Shown piece by piece: positions 51,044 through 59,608 of a stretch of DNA of 64,000 nt (its first letter is position 1; each line of letters begins with the position of its first letter). The DNA is from Terrabacter sp040702505 (GTDB taxonomy: Bacteria > Actinomycetota > Actinomycetes > Actinomycetales > Dermatophilaceae). Location of the stretch: NCBI RefSeq assembly GCF_040702505.1, contig NZ_JBFBLC010000004.1, forward strand, positions 248,001 through 312,000. The letters are read 5' to 3'. A program made the translations under genes and the position numbers. The notes under the pieces were generated by a model. It had not been told where the DNA came from, did no database searches, and was given only the letters and a program-made list of their open reading frames with translations.

Positions 51044-51613
51044 TCAGGCCCGGGGGTTGCCCGGGCTGTTGCCCCGGTGGTTGCGGTCGGCCTCGCGGCT
51101 GCGCAGTAGCAGGTAGCCGCCGACGGCCACGAGCATGACCGTGGTGACGACCGTGAGCAGCACCGGCACGAAGAGCGAGTCCTGGGAGTCCTCGCTGTTC
51201 GCCAGCGGTCGCACGTGCACGGTGGCGGCCGCCGTGGCCGTCGAGCCGTCCAGGCCGATGGTGGCGTGGAAGGAGAAGGACCCGGTCACGGGGTGGCCGT
51301 CGTCGGAGGTCACGCGGTACGAGACCGTGTAGTCGCCGCCCGGAGCCGACGGCGAGAGGGCCTGCGTCACGTCGCGGTCGCGCACGGTGGGCGCGCCGGA
51401 CGACACGGGACCGGACGGTCCGGTCACGACGACCTGCGCCCCGATCTGCAGGGGCGGCTCCGCGAACGTCAGCGTCACCTGCGGGGGCAGGTGCGTGATG
51501 CTCGTCCCCTCGGCCGGGTCGGTCCGCTCGAGCACGTCGTGTGCGACGGCGGCCGCGGGCAGCCCCAGGGCGAGCAGCCCCAGGGCGAGCAGGACGGAGG
51601 CCAGACGACGCAT
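51044..51613 (-). CDS. CopC-domain protein, second copy
   Basis: The product is 189 aa. The signal peptide (LASVLLALGLLALGLPAAA) ends before AHDVLERTDPAEGTSI, giving a mature chain starting with His, the Cu(II) ligand. QVVVTGPSGPVSS and VTSDDGHPVTGSFSF contain the conserved CopC core and second His. A C-terminal membrane helix (LFVPVLLTVVTTVMLVAVGGYLLL) and short Arg/Asn tail follow. It differs clearly from the CopC at 17703 and stands without ycnI or copD. ATG 51613 has only a weak binding site. Confidence 0.83.
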   Translation of the reverse strand: MRRLASVLLALGLLALGLPAAAVAHDVLERTDPAEGTSITHLPPQVTLTFAEPPLQIGAQVVVTGPSGPVSSGAPTVRDRDVTQALSPSAPGGDYTVSYRVTSDDGHPVTGSFSFHATIGLDGSTATAAATVHVRPLANSEDSQDSLFVPVLLTVVTTVMLVAVGGYLLLRSREADRNHRGNSPGNPRA

Positions 51614-51623
51614 ACGACTCAGG

Positions 51624-52736
51624 CTACGGCTGACCGCCCACACGCTTGACCGCCCACCAGAAACCGCCGAAACCTGTCCGGTCGAGCAGCCGGGCGGCCG
51701 CGCCGGCCCGCTCGAGAGCGGCGAGGTAGGCGAGGGGCTCACGCGTGGCCAGGGCGTGGGCCGGGGTGGTGCCGGTCACCCCGAGCGCCCGGAGCGTCTC
51801 GCGCTGGGGCCGCACCTCGTCGGCGTCGAGGCTGTCCATCGCGACGTGCGCCGTGACGTCGCACGAGCCGTCGGGCACGGGCGCCGTCTGCTGCCCGAGG
51901 GCGTATGCCGTGAGCGTCCCCCCGCTCGGACGCGCCGCCGCGGTGTGGCCGTAGTCCACGGCGAGCAGCGTGCCGGAGTCGACGCGGGAGACGAGGTCGG
52001 CCCAGGCCCGGTCGCGTTCCAGGCCGACCTCGATGCGGTCGCCGGGACCTGACCCGGTCCAGTGGCGGGCGGCCCACGCCTGCTCGGCGCCCGACAGGGG
52101 TGCGCCGAGTGTCTCGGTGCCGGTCTCGGGGTCGACGAGCACGGTGCGTGCGGTGCCGTCGGTGTCGACCTGCGCCACGGTGCACGGCACGACGTCGAGC
52201 CACTCGTGGGCGACGACGAGGGCGTCGCGCAGGTGGTCCAGCTGCGGCGGCAGGGCAGCACCGCCGGGGGAGCGCAGCCACTCGACGCGCTCGTCCAGCC
52301 CCTCGGGCCGCTCGACGACGTCCACCGCCACCACGCGCGTCGCCACCTCCCCACGTCGAGTGGGCACTTCGCCACGTCGAGTGGGCACTTCGCGACGCTC
52401 GAAGCCGTCGGAAAGTGCCCACTCGACTGGATCGGGGTCCCCGGGTCGAGGTGGTTCCTCGCGGTCGGACGCGACGGCATACCTCAACTCGGCGAGGGCA
52501 TGGACGAGGTGGGTGGCGAGCTCGCCGCGGCCGGCGCCGACGTCGACGACGACGGCCGGCGGCTCGTCGTGGTCACGCAGCCACAGCCGCAGCAGGGCCC
52601 GGGCCAGCGCGGCGCCGGTCGGGCCGTGCGCCGCGGTGGTGAAGTGGGCCGCGGGCCCTCCGCGCGCCACGTAGAAGCCCCGCCCGGCGGCATACAGCGC
52701 CTCGTGCCACGCCTCGCGCCAGGGAAGGGGGTCCAC
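51624..52736 (-). CDS. MidA-like SAM-dependent methyltransferase with an in-frame repeat insertion
   Basis: The product is 370 aa. The family pattern (COG1565, a relative of the complex I assembly methyltransferase NDUFAF7/MidA) is seen as WREAWHEALYAAGRGFYVARGGPAAHFTTA. It continues with AdoMet motif VVDVGAGRGELATHLVHAL, then VVAHEWLDVVPC and SGTLLAVDYGHTA. Between motif I and the next strand (VVAVDVVERP) lies a foreign-looking stretch of about 40 residues, VEWALSDGFERREVPTRRGE with a duplicated EVPTRRG. It is encoded by repeats at 52,351-52,428. The insertion keeps the frame and falls in a loop, so the enzyme may still fold. GTG 52736 is the start. Confidence 0.75.
   Translation of the reverse strand: MDPLPWREAWHEALYAAGRGFYVARGGPAAHFTTAAHGPTGAALARALLRLWLRDHDEPPAVVVDVGAGRGELATHLVHALAELRYAVASDREEPPRPGDPDPVEWALSDGFERREVPTRRGEVPTRRGEVATRVVAVDVVERPEGLDERVEWLRSPGGAALPPQLDHLRDALVVAHEWLDVVPCTVAQVDTDGTARTVLVDPETGTETLGAPLSGAEQAWAARHWTGSGPGDRIEVGLERDRAWADLVSRVDSGTLLAVDYGHTAAARPSGGTLTAYALGQQTAPVPDGSCDVTAHVAMDSLDADEVRPQRETLRALGVTGTTPAHALATREPLAYLAALERAGAAARLLDRTGFGGFWWAVKRVGGQP
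52351..52428. repeat. Three copies of the GTCGAGTGGGCAC repeat inside a gene
   Basis: Two direct copies start at 52351 and 52372 (spacing 21 bp, seven codons) and share CCACGTCGAGTGGGCACTTC. One inverted copy, AAGTGCCCACTCGAC, lies at 52413-52427 and can pair with either. The same core forms the hairpin at 32,394. All lie within the MidA-like coding sequence and are read in frame. Confidence 0.8.
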
Positions 52737-52768
52737 GCCTTGCGACTGTAGGCGATAGCGTGCCGTGC

Positions 52769-53668
52769 GTGAGCAGCCCCTCCGAGCGTCCGGCCCGCTT
52801 CGACGTCGGCATCGTGGGCGCCGGGAGGGTCGGTGCCGTCCTCGGCGCCGCCCTCGTGCGGGCCGGCCACGTCGTGACGGGCGTCTCGGCGGTCAGCGAG
52901 GAGAGCCTCGAGCGGGCTGCCACGCTGCTGCCCGGTGTCCCCGTCGAGCCTGTGCCGGAGGTCGTGGCCGGGGCGCACCTGGTCCTGCTCGCGGTGCCGG
53001 ACGACGCGCTCGCCGACCTCGTCGCGGGTCTCAGCGCGACAGGCACGTTCACCCCGGGGCAGCTCGTCGTGCACACCTCGGGCGCCCACGGTATCGACGT
53101 CTTCGAGGCCGCCGCCGACAGCGACATCGTGCCGCTCGCGCTGCACCCGGCGATGACCTTCACCGGCACGGCCCTCGATCTCGACCGCCTGGTCGACTGC
53201 TGCTTCGGCGTCACGACGACCGACCTCGCGCGCCCGCTGGGGGAGGCGCTCGTCATCGAGATGGGCGGCGACCCGGTGTGGGTGGCCGAGGAGGACCGGG
53301 TCACCTACCACGCGGCCCTCACCCACGGCGCCAACCACCTCACCACCCTCGTCGCCCAGGCCATGCAGCTGCTCGGCGAGGCCGGGGTGGACGATCCGGC
53401 GCGGGTCCTCGAGCCGCTCCTGACCGCGGCGCTCGCCAACACGCTCCAGCGAGGTGATGCCGCCCTCACCGGCCCGGTGGCCCGCGGCGATGCCGGTACC
53501 GTTGCCGAGCACGTCGCGATGCTGCGCACGGTGGCGCCGGACATCCGCCCGACCTACCTGGCGCTGGCCCGCGCGACGGCGCAGCGGGCGCTGCTCAGCG
53601 GCCGCCTCCGGGCGGACGTCGCGGACCCGCTGCTCCAGCTGCTCGCGCACGAGGAGGACCAACCGTGA
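52769..53668 (+). CDS. Rossmann-fold plus DUF2520 dehydrogenase-like protein
   Basis: The product is 299 aa. The N-terminal nucleotide fold has GIVGAGRVGAVLGAAL (about 14-29), then VVAGAHLVLLAVPDDALADLV. The C-terminal DUF2520 half has LHPAMTFTG, then YHAALTHGANHLTTLVAQA and GPVARGDAGTVAEH. The layout is that of ketopantoate/6-phosphogluconate-type reductases. It overlaps panC by four bases, a pairing common in actinobacteria. A role in pantothenate synthesis (ketopantoate reduction) has therefore been suspected but is inference. GTG 52769 is chosen over GTG 52760. Confidence 0.8.
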   Translation: MSSPSERPARFDVGIVGAGRVGAVLGAALVRAGHVVTGVSAVSEESLERAATLLPGVPVEPVPEVVAGAHLVLLAVPDDALADLVAGLSATGTFTPGQLVVHTSGAHGIDVFEAAADSDIVPLALHPAMTFTGTALDLDRLVDCCFGVTTTDLARPLGEALVIEMGGDPVWVAEEDRVTYHAALTHGANHLTTLVAQAMQLLGEAGVDDPARVLEPLLTAALANTLQRGDAALTGPVARGDAGTVAEHVAMLRTVAPDIRPTYLALARATAQRALLSGRLRADVADPLLQLLAHEEDQP

Positions 53669-54591
53669 CCGCCCAGACAGGCTCGGGGACAGGCGTGCCC
53701 GCCCGAGTGACCGCCCCGGTCGTCGCCCGCACCCGCGACGAGCTGAGCGAGGCCCGGGCCCGCCTCGACGACGGCGACGTCGCCGTGGTCATGACGATGG
53801 GCGCCCTGCACCAGGGGCACGCGACGCTGATCCGACAGGCCCGGGCGGCGCACCGGCACGTCGTCGTCACGATCTTCCTCAACCCGCTGCAGTTCGGGCC
53901 CAAGGAGGACCTCTCGCGCTACCCGCGCACCTTCGACGCGGACCTGCAGATCTGCACCGATGCCGGCGTCGACCTCGTCTTCGCGCCGACGCCCGACGTG
54001 GTCTACCCCGAGGGCGACCCGGGGGTCCGCATCTCGGCCGGCCCGCTCGGCGACGTGCTCGAGGGGCAGTCGCGGCCCGGGCACTTCGACGGGATGCTCA
54101 CCGTCGTCGCCAAGCTGATGCACCTGACCCGGTGCAGCGCGGCCTACTTCGGCCAGAAGGACGCCCAGCAGCTGCTCCTCATCCGCCGGATGTGCCGCGA
54201 CCTCGACTTCCCGGTGCGGGTCGTCTCGGTGCCGACGGTGCGCGAGCCCGACGGCCTGGCGATGTCGAGCCGCAACACCTACCTCACGCCGTCGGACCGC
54301 GAGACGGCCCTGTGCCTGTCGGCGGCCCTGCGCGCGGGCGCGGCCGCGGCCGTCGAGGGTCCCTCGGCGGTGCGCCGGGCCGCCCGCGCGGTCCTCGTGC
54401 AGGAGCCGCTCGCGCTCGTCGACTACCTCGTCCTGGTCCACCCGGACACCCTCGAGGACGTGCCGGAGTGGTACCGCGGCGAGGCCCTGCTCGCCGTCGC
54501 CGGCCGGGTGGGCACCACCCGCCTCATCGACAACCTGCCGGTGCTGGTGGGCCCCGGGGGCGGCGCCCTCGAGACCTTCAGCCAGCCGTGA
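53665..54591 (+). CDS. panC: Pantothenate synthetase
   Basis: The product is 308 aa. It condenses pantoate and beta-alanine with ATP, the last step to vitamin B5. The nucleotidyl-transferase HIGH-type motif is MTMGALHQGHATLIRQAR (about 43-60). FLNPLQFGPKEDLSRYPRT, the AYFGQKDAQQLLLIRRM block and the AMSSRNTYLTPSDRE motif complete the active site. GTG 53665 overlaps the previous stop. No panB or panD is next to it; nadB follows after a 167-bp gap. Confidence 0.95.
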   Translation: MTAQTGSGTGVPARVTAPVVARTRDELSEARARLDDGDVAVVMTMGALHQGHATLIRQARAAHRHVVVTIFLNPLQFGPKEDLSRYPRTFDADLQICTDAGVDLVFAPTPDVVYPEGDPGVRISAGPLGDVLEGQSRPGHFDGMLTVVAKLMHLTRCSAAYFGQKDAQQLLLIRRMCRDLDFPVRVVSVPTVREPDGLAMSSRNTYLTPSDRETALCLSAALRAGAAAAVEGPSAVRRAARAVLVQEPLALVDYLVLVHPDTLEDVPEWYRGEALLAVAGRVGTTRLIDNLPVLVGPGGGALETFSQP

Positions 54592-54655
54592 CGGTCGGCG
54601 GGCGCCCACGCGGCGGCCGGCATACGGCATCGGGCGCAACCACACGCCCCCGGTA

Positions 54656-54675
54656 GGGCACGATGTGACGTGCCC
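54656..54675. promoter_or_regulatory. Inverted repeat upstream of nadB
   Basis: GGGCACG (54656-54662) and CGTGCCC (54669-54675) are separated by six bases, about 85 bp before the nadB start. It could be an operator for NAD-pathway control or a short hairpin ending panC. The regulator is unknown. Confidence 0.3.
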
Positions 54676-54758
54676 GGCGGACGTCGGCGTGCAGCCTCCG
54701 CCGTCCACGTCACCGCACCCCGCACCCCGCACCACCACGAGACCGAAAGGCCAGGCGT

Positions 54759-56585
54759 ATGCCGCAGAGCGGGCTCCCCGACGTGAGCATCCCCCGCCGC
54801 CTGAGCGCGCCCGCGCCCGGCTGGACCACCACGGCCGACGTCATCGTCGTGGGCTCCGGCATCGCCGGGCTCACCACCGCCCTGCGGCTGCGGCGCCGTG
54901 TCGACCGGGTCCTGCTCGTGACGAAGACGGTGCTCGACGAGGGGTCCACGGCCTGGGCGCAGGGTGGGATCGCCGCGGTCATGTCACCCGAGGACAGCCC
55001 GGCCGAGCACATCCACGACACGCTGGTGGCGGGCGTCGGACTCTGCGACGTCGACGCGGTGCGCACGCTTGTCACCGAGGGCACCGACGCCGTGTGGGAC
55101 CTCATCGCGCTCGGCGCCGACTTCGACCGCGGCGACACCGGCAAGATCTCGCTGACCCGCGAGGGCGGCCACCACCGCGACCGCATCCTCCACGCCGGCG
55201 GTGACGCGACGGGCCGCGAGATCAGCCGCGCCCTCATCGCCGCGCTCGACCGGGTGCGTGACGACCCGGGCATCGAGGTCATCGAGCACGCCCTGGTCCT
55301 CGACCTGCTCACCGACGCCGAGCAGCGCGTCTGCGGCGTCACGCTGCACGTCATCGGCGAGGGGCAGGTCGACGGGGTCGGCGCCGCGCACGCCCGCGCG
55401 GTCGTGCTGGCCACCGGCGGGCTCGGCCAGGTCTACGCGTCGACGACGAACCCGTCCGTCGCCACCGGCGACGGCATGGCGGCCGCGCTGCGGGCCGGCG
55501 CGGTGCTGTCCGACCTCGAGTTCGTGCAGTTCCACCCCACGGTGCTGTGGCTCGGCGAGGGCTCGCGCGGTCAGCAGCCGCTCATCTCCGAGGCGGTCCG
55601 CGGTGAGGGCGCCTTCCTCGTCGACGAGGCGGGGGAGCGGTTCATGCTGGGCCAGCACCCCCTCGCCGACCTCGCCCCGCGCGACGTCGTGGCCCGGGCC
55701 ATCATCGCCCGGATGCGCGAGACCGGCACCGACCACGTCTACCTCGACTGCCGCCATCTCGGCGCCGACTTCCTCGAGCACCGGTTCCCCTCGATCGTCT
55801 CCCGCTGCCGCGAGCTCGGCTTCGACCCCGCGACCGAGCTGCTGCCCGTCGCGCCAGCGCAGCACTACGCGAGCGGCGGCGTGCGCACCGACCTGCACGG
55901 GCGCGCCTCTCTCGAGGGGCTGTACGCGTGTGGCGAGACCTCGTGCACCGGCGTGCACGGCGCCAACCGTCTCGCCTCCAACTCCCTGCTCGAGGGGCTC
56001 GTCTTCGCCCGTCGGATCGCCGACGACCTGACCTCCCGGCTCGGCGCGGGCGAGCTGCCCGAGACTACGCCCGTGACGGCCGACGGCGCCCCCGAGCTGG
56101 TCCGCAGCAAGCGCCGGCTCGACATCCAGCGCTCCATGACGGCCGGCGCCGGTACGGTGCGCTCCGCGACCTCCCTCGCCGCCACCGAGCAGGCGCTCGG
56201 CGACCTCGCCGCACGCGCCGTCACCGAGGCCGCCGACCGACAGGGCGGTCCCCAGAGCTGGGAGACGACGAACCTGCTCCACGTCGGCCGCGCGCTGACG
56301 TATGCCGCCGCGTTGCGTGAGGAGACGCGTGGCGGTCATGTGCGCGAGGACTTCCCGGGGCGGGACGACGACCACTTCCTGCACCACGTGCACCTGCGGC
56401 GGTCGGACGCCGGCCTGCTGACCGCCGAGGTCGTGCCGGTGCCGCGCTCCAACCTCGAGGGCCTCGACCTCGACGGCTCGGTGCCTCTGGACGTCCTTGA
56501 CGAGGACCGGGCGGACGGGGCGGGGAGCGCGAAACCGGCTGGGCGGCATACGAACTCGGAGAACGGACCGGAGGAGACGGCGTGA
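54759..56585 (+). CDS. nadB: L-aspartate oxidase
   Basis: The product is 608 aa. This FAD enzyme oxidises aspartate to iminoaspartate, the first step of de novo NAD synthesis. The FAD-binding fold is DVIVVGSGIAGLTTALRLRRR (about 28-48). STAWAQGGIAAV follows near residue 66. EFVQFHPTVLW, HYASGGVRTDLHGR and YACGETSCTGVHGANRLASNSLLEGLVFA are the conserved catalytic and capping segments. The C-terminal 50 residues beyond the helical domain are variable and acidic. GAAAGG precedes ATG 54759. nadC overlaps its end, but nadA, usually first in nadABC, is not here. Confidence 0.95.
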   Translation: MPQSGLPDVSIPRRLSAPAPGWTTTADVIVVGSGIAGLTTALRLRRRVDRVLLVTKTVLDEGSTAWAQGGIAAVMSPEDSPAEHIHDTLVAGVGLCDVDAVRTLVTEGTDAVWDLIALGADFDRGDTGKISLTREGGHHRDRILHAGGDATGREISRALIAALDRVRDDPGIEVIEHALVLDLLTDAEQRVCGVTLHVIGEGQVDGVGAAHARAVVLATGGLGQVYASTTNPSVATGDGMAAALRAGAVLSDLEFVQFHPTVLWLGEGSRGQQPLISEAVRGEGAFLVDEAGERFMLGQHPLADLAPRDVVARAIIARMRETGTDHVYLDCRHLGADFLEHRFPSIVSRCRELGFDPATELLPVAPAQHYASGGVRTDLHGRASLEGLYACGETSCTGVHGANRLASNSLLEGLVFARRIADDLTSRLGAGELPETTPVTADGAPELVRSKRRLDIQRSMTAGAGTVRSATSLAATEQALGDLAARAVTEAADRQGGPQSWETTNLLHVGRALTYAAALREETRGGHVREDFPGRDDDHFLHHVHLRRSDAGLLTAEVVPVPRSNLEGLDLDGSVPLDVLDEDRADGAGSAKPAGRHTNSENGPEETA

Positions 56586-57466
56586 GTGGCGACGGGCTGA
56601 GCGGGTTCCCGCTCGAGTGGGCGCACGAGCTGGTGGCCGTGGCGCTGCGCGAGGACCTCGGGCCGCAGGGCCTCGACGTCACCACGCTGGCGACGATCCC
56701 CGCCGACCAGGTGCGGACCGCCGAGATCGTCGCCCGGGCGCCGGGAGTGGTGGCAGGCGTGCCGGTCATCGGGCTCGTGCTGGCGGCCGTGGCGGAGAAG
56801 ATCGGCGCTGACGTGCCGGCGGTCGAGGTCGTCAACGACGATGGGGCGCGGCTCGAGCGTGGCGACGTCATCGCGAGCCTGAGCGGCCCGACGCAGGTCG
56901 TGCTCGTCGCCGAGCGGACGATCCTCAACCTCCTCAGCCGGCTCTCCGGCGTCGCGACGCACACGCGACGGTGGGCCGACGCGCTCGAGGGGACCGGCGC
57001 GATGGTCCTCGACACCCGCAAGACGACGCCCGGGATGCGCTGGCTCGAGAAGTACGCCGTGCGCTGCGGCGGCGGCACCAACAAGCGGATGGGCCTCTAC
57101 GACGTCGCGATGATCAAGGACAACCACAAGCTCGCGGCCGGCTCGGTCGCCGCTGCCTACGCCCTGGTGCGCGAGCGGTTCCCCGACGTCGACGTGCAGG
57201 TCGAGGTGACGACGCCGGCCGAGGCGCAGGAGGCCTACGACGCCGGGGCCCGCTTCGTCATGTGCGACAACATGTCGGTCGAGGTGTTGCGCGAGACCGT
57301 CGAGCTGCTGCGTTCAGCCGGCGAGCCGGTCGAGATCGAGGCCACCGGGGGCATGACGCTCGAGGTGGCCCGTGACTACGCCGAGACGGGCGTCGACTTC
57401 ATCTCCGTCGGCGGGCTGACCCACTCCTCGCCGATCGTCGACATCGCCCTCGACCTCGTCGACTGA
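56582..57466 (+). CDS. nadC: Nicotinate-nucleotide pyrophosphorylase (quinolinate PRTase)
   Basis: The product is 294 aa. It converts quinolinate and PRPP to nicotinate mononucleotide. DTRKTTPGMRWLEKYAVRCGGGTNKRMGL, then DVAMIKDNHK, then VQVEVTTPAEAQEA and EATGGMTLEVARDYAETGVDFISVGGLTHSS are the complete type II PRTase signature. GTG 56582 overlaps the nadB stop by four bases. It is the last gene of the NAD unit. A two-unit repeat array lies between it and the convergent response regulator. Confidence 0.95.
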   Translation: MSGDGLSGFPLEWAHELVAVALREDLGPQGLDVTTLATIPADQVRTAEIVARAPGVVAGVPVIGLVLAAVAEKIGADVPAVEVVNDDGARLERGDVIASLSGPTQVVLVAERTILNLLSRLSGVATHTRRWADALEGTGAMVLDTRKTTPGMRWLEKYAVRCGGGTNKRMGLYDVAMIKDNHKLAAGSVAAAYALVRERFPDVDVQVEVTTPAEAQEAYDAGARFVMCDNMSVEVLRETVELLRSAGEPVEIEATGGMTLEVARDYAETGVDFISVGGLTHSSPIVDIALDLVD

Positions 57467-57479
57467 CCGCGGGTCCCAA

Positions 57480-57535
57480 CCGTCGAGAGGCCACGTGTGG
57501 CCCCCTCCGACTCGTCGAGGGGCCACGTGGGGCTC
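57480..57535 (+). repeat. Two-unit array of GTCGAGAGGCCAC repeats
   Basis: Unit 1 (57480-57504) has the core GTCGAGAGGCCACG, variable bases TGT, then GGCCCC. Unit 2 (57512-57535) starts 32 bp later and is slightly diverged (GTCGAGGGGCCACG). They fill the 71-bp gap between the convergent nadC and response-regulator genes and end two bases before the latter's stop codon. They may serve as a shared terminator. Confidence 0.75.
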
Positions 57536-57537
57536 GC

Positions 57538-58209
57538 TCAGGAGTCGGCGCGGTCGCCGGCGCGGACCAGCCCGGTCTCGTAGGCGGCGACGACGGCCTG
57601 CACCCGGTCACGGAGGCCGAGCTTGGCCAGGATGCTCGAGACGTGGGTCTTGACCGTGGCCTCACCCAGGTAGAGCTCGGCGGCCACCTCGGCGTTCGAG
57701 AGGCCGCGAGCGACGAGGCTGAGCACGTCGCGCTCGCGCAGCGTCAGCACCTCGAGGTCGCGCGACCGGGCCGTCCGCGGACCCGGCGCGGCGGCGAAGG
57801 ACTCGATGACGCGCAGGGTCACCGCGGGGTCGAGCAGCCCGCCGCCGGCGGCGACGGTGCGCACCGCTGCCACGAGCTGCTCGGGCGTCGACACCTTGAG
57901 CAGGAACCCGCTGACACCGGCGCGCAGCGCACCCTCGACGTACTCGTCCTCGCCGAAGGTGGTCAGCACGACGACCCTTGACGACGGACTCGCCTCCAGG
58001 ACCCGGCGGGCCCCCTCGATGCCGTCGACCCGCGGCATGCGCACGTCCATGAGCACCACGTCCGGTCGCAGCTGCGCCGCCATGGTCCCGGCCAGGTCGC
58101 CGTCGGACGCCTCACCGACGACCTCCACGTCGGGCTCGGCCGTCAGCACCATCCGCAGGCCCACCCGGACCATGGCCTCGTCGTCGACGAGCAACACCCG
58201 GATCGTCAT
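57538..58209 (-). CDS. NarL/LuxR-family response regulator
   Basis: The product is 223 aa. The receiver domain has the acidic pair DD at 9-10, phospho-acceptor Asp55 (LMDVRMP), switch Thr in VVLTTF and Lys in FLLK. The C-terminal LuxR-type HTH is LTLRERDVLSLVARGLSNAEVAAELYLGEATVKTHVSSILAKLGLRDR (about 158-205). It overlaps the upstream kinase gene by ATGA and completes a two-component pair. Its target may include the divergent membrane protein gene at 59609. Confidence 0.93.
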   Translation of the reverse strand: MTIRVLLVDDEAMVRVGLRMVLTAEPDVEVVGEASDGDLAGTMAAQLRPDVVLMDVRMPRVDGIEGARRVLEASPSSRVVVLTTFGEDEYVEGALRAGVSGFLLKVSTPEQLVAAVRTVAAGGGLLDPAVTLRVIESFAAAPGPRTARSRDLEVLTLRERDVLSLVARGLSNAEVAAELYLGEATVKTHVSSILAKLGLRDRVQAVVAAYETGLVRAGDRADS

Positions 58210-59411
58210 TGCCAGCCCCTCCCGATCGGGAAGCGGGCACGCACCTCGAACCCGCCGCCGGTGACCGGGCCGGCGGACAGGGTGCCGCCGAACATCCCGG
58301 TGCGTTCACGCATCCCGACGAGGCCGTGGCCGCCGTTGGCTGCGCGCATGGCCCCGTGCGTGGCCCCGTCGCGGACCGACTCGTCCGCCTGTCCCGAGCG
58401 GGTGCCGTCGTCGCGCACGACCACCTCGACGGCGTCGTTCTCGTGGCAGACCCGCAGCAGGGCCCGGGCGCCGGGCGCGTGCCGGAGCACGTTGGACAGC
58501 GCCTCCTGCGCCACGCGGTATGCCGCCACGTCCACTGCACGCGGCACCGTCGTGAGGTCCCCCTGGGTCTCGAGAGCGAGGTCGAGCCCGGCCGCACGTA
58601 CGTCTGCGGCGAGGTGCTCCGCCCGGGCCAGCGACACGGGGCTGGCGAGGTCGGCCTCACCGTCGCGTGGCGTGCGCAGGATCCCCACGGTCGCCCGCAG
58701 CTCCTCGACCGACTCGCGTCCGAGACGCTCGAGGCCCAGCCAGACGTCTCGCTCGGCGGGTCGCTCGTCGAGCAGCGGTCCGAGCTGCCGGCGCAGGCCG
58801 CCGAGCTGGAGCGTCATGACGCTCAGCGAGTGGGCGACCGAGTCGTGGACCTCTCGGGCGATCCGTGCCCGCTCCTCGACCACCGCCGCGTGCGCAGTGG
58901 CCTCACGCTGAGCATCGAGCTGCGCTGCGAGAGAGGCGATCTCGCGGGTGCGGTCCTGCTCGCGGCGCACGAGGCTGCCGACCCACCAGGCCGGAACGAA
59001 GATGGCGGGGAAGAAGATCGAGTCCCAGCTGACGCCGGCCCGGACGATGTCGGTCAGCACGAAGACCGCGACACAGGCGGCCGTGGCGACGCGCGAGGCA
59101 CGCGGCCGGCCCGCATACCCCGCGTAGGCGACCGCGACGAGCGCGGCAATGAGGCCGGCTCCTCCGGGGCCCGGTGCACCCAGCAGCTCGCCCAGCGGGT
59201 ACGACGCGGCGACTGCCACGGCACCCGCGGCGGGCCAGCGCAGCTGCGCGGCCAGGCCGCACGCGATCCAGAGCGCCACCCACACGAGCGAGCCGAAGGA
59301 CTGCCGGAACGAGGGGTCCGTCCACGCCTCGACGACTGCGAGACCGCCGAGCAGCACGGCTGCGACGACAGGGACGAGCCGTGGCCGTCGCAGGAGCCGG
59401 AAGGGTGGCAT
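58206..59411 (-). CDS. Sensor histidine kinase (NarL partner, HisKA_3 type)
   Basis: The product is 401 aa. The N-terminal 150 residues make about five to six membrane helices with little exported loop, so the signal is probably sensed in or near the membrane. The phosphoacceptor is in ERARIAREVHDSVAHSLSVM (His189). The ATPase domain has YRVAQEALSNVLRHA (N box), VVVRDDGTRS and GHGLVGMRERTGMFGGTL. Its stop overlaps the response regulator start. It is a DesK/LiaS-like kinase of the kind that often controls a neighbouring transporter or membrane protein. Confidence 0.9.
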   Translation of the reverse strand: MPPFRLLRRPRLVPVVAAVLLGGLAVVEAWTDPSFRQSFGSLVWVALWIACGLAAQLRWPAAGAVAVAASYPLGELLGAPGPGGAGLIAALVAVAYAGYAGRPRASRVATAACVAVFVLTDIVRAGVSWDSIFFPAIFVPAWWVGSLVRREQDRTREIASLAAQLDAQREATAHAAVVEERARIAREVHDSVAHSLSVMTLQLGGLRRQLGPLLDERPAERDVWLGLERLGRESVEELRATVGILRTPRDGEADLASPVSLARAEHLAADVRAAGLDLALETQGDLTTVPRAVDVAAYRVAQEALSNVLRHAPGARALLRVCHENDAVEVVVRDDGTRSGQADESVRDGATHGAMRAANGGHGLVGMRERTGMFGGTLSAGPVTGGGFEVRARFPIGRGWQ

Positions 59412-59608
59412 GGCCGCAAGGCTAGGGCGGTGGGGGTGCCGGCGTATCCCTCTTGAGACGGAGCCGCGGGGCCGGCGTCTCCGCCCGACGACGGACCACG
59501 GGCCGGTACCTCTCGGGCGAGGTGTGGGGAGGCCGCCGGGCGGGACGGTTGGGCTGTCGCCGAGAGCGGCGCTCCGGGATCGTCCCGGGCAAGACCGAAA
59601 GGAAAGCC

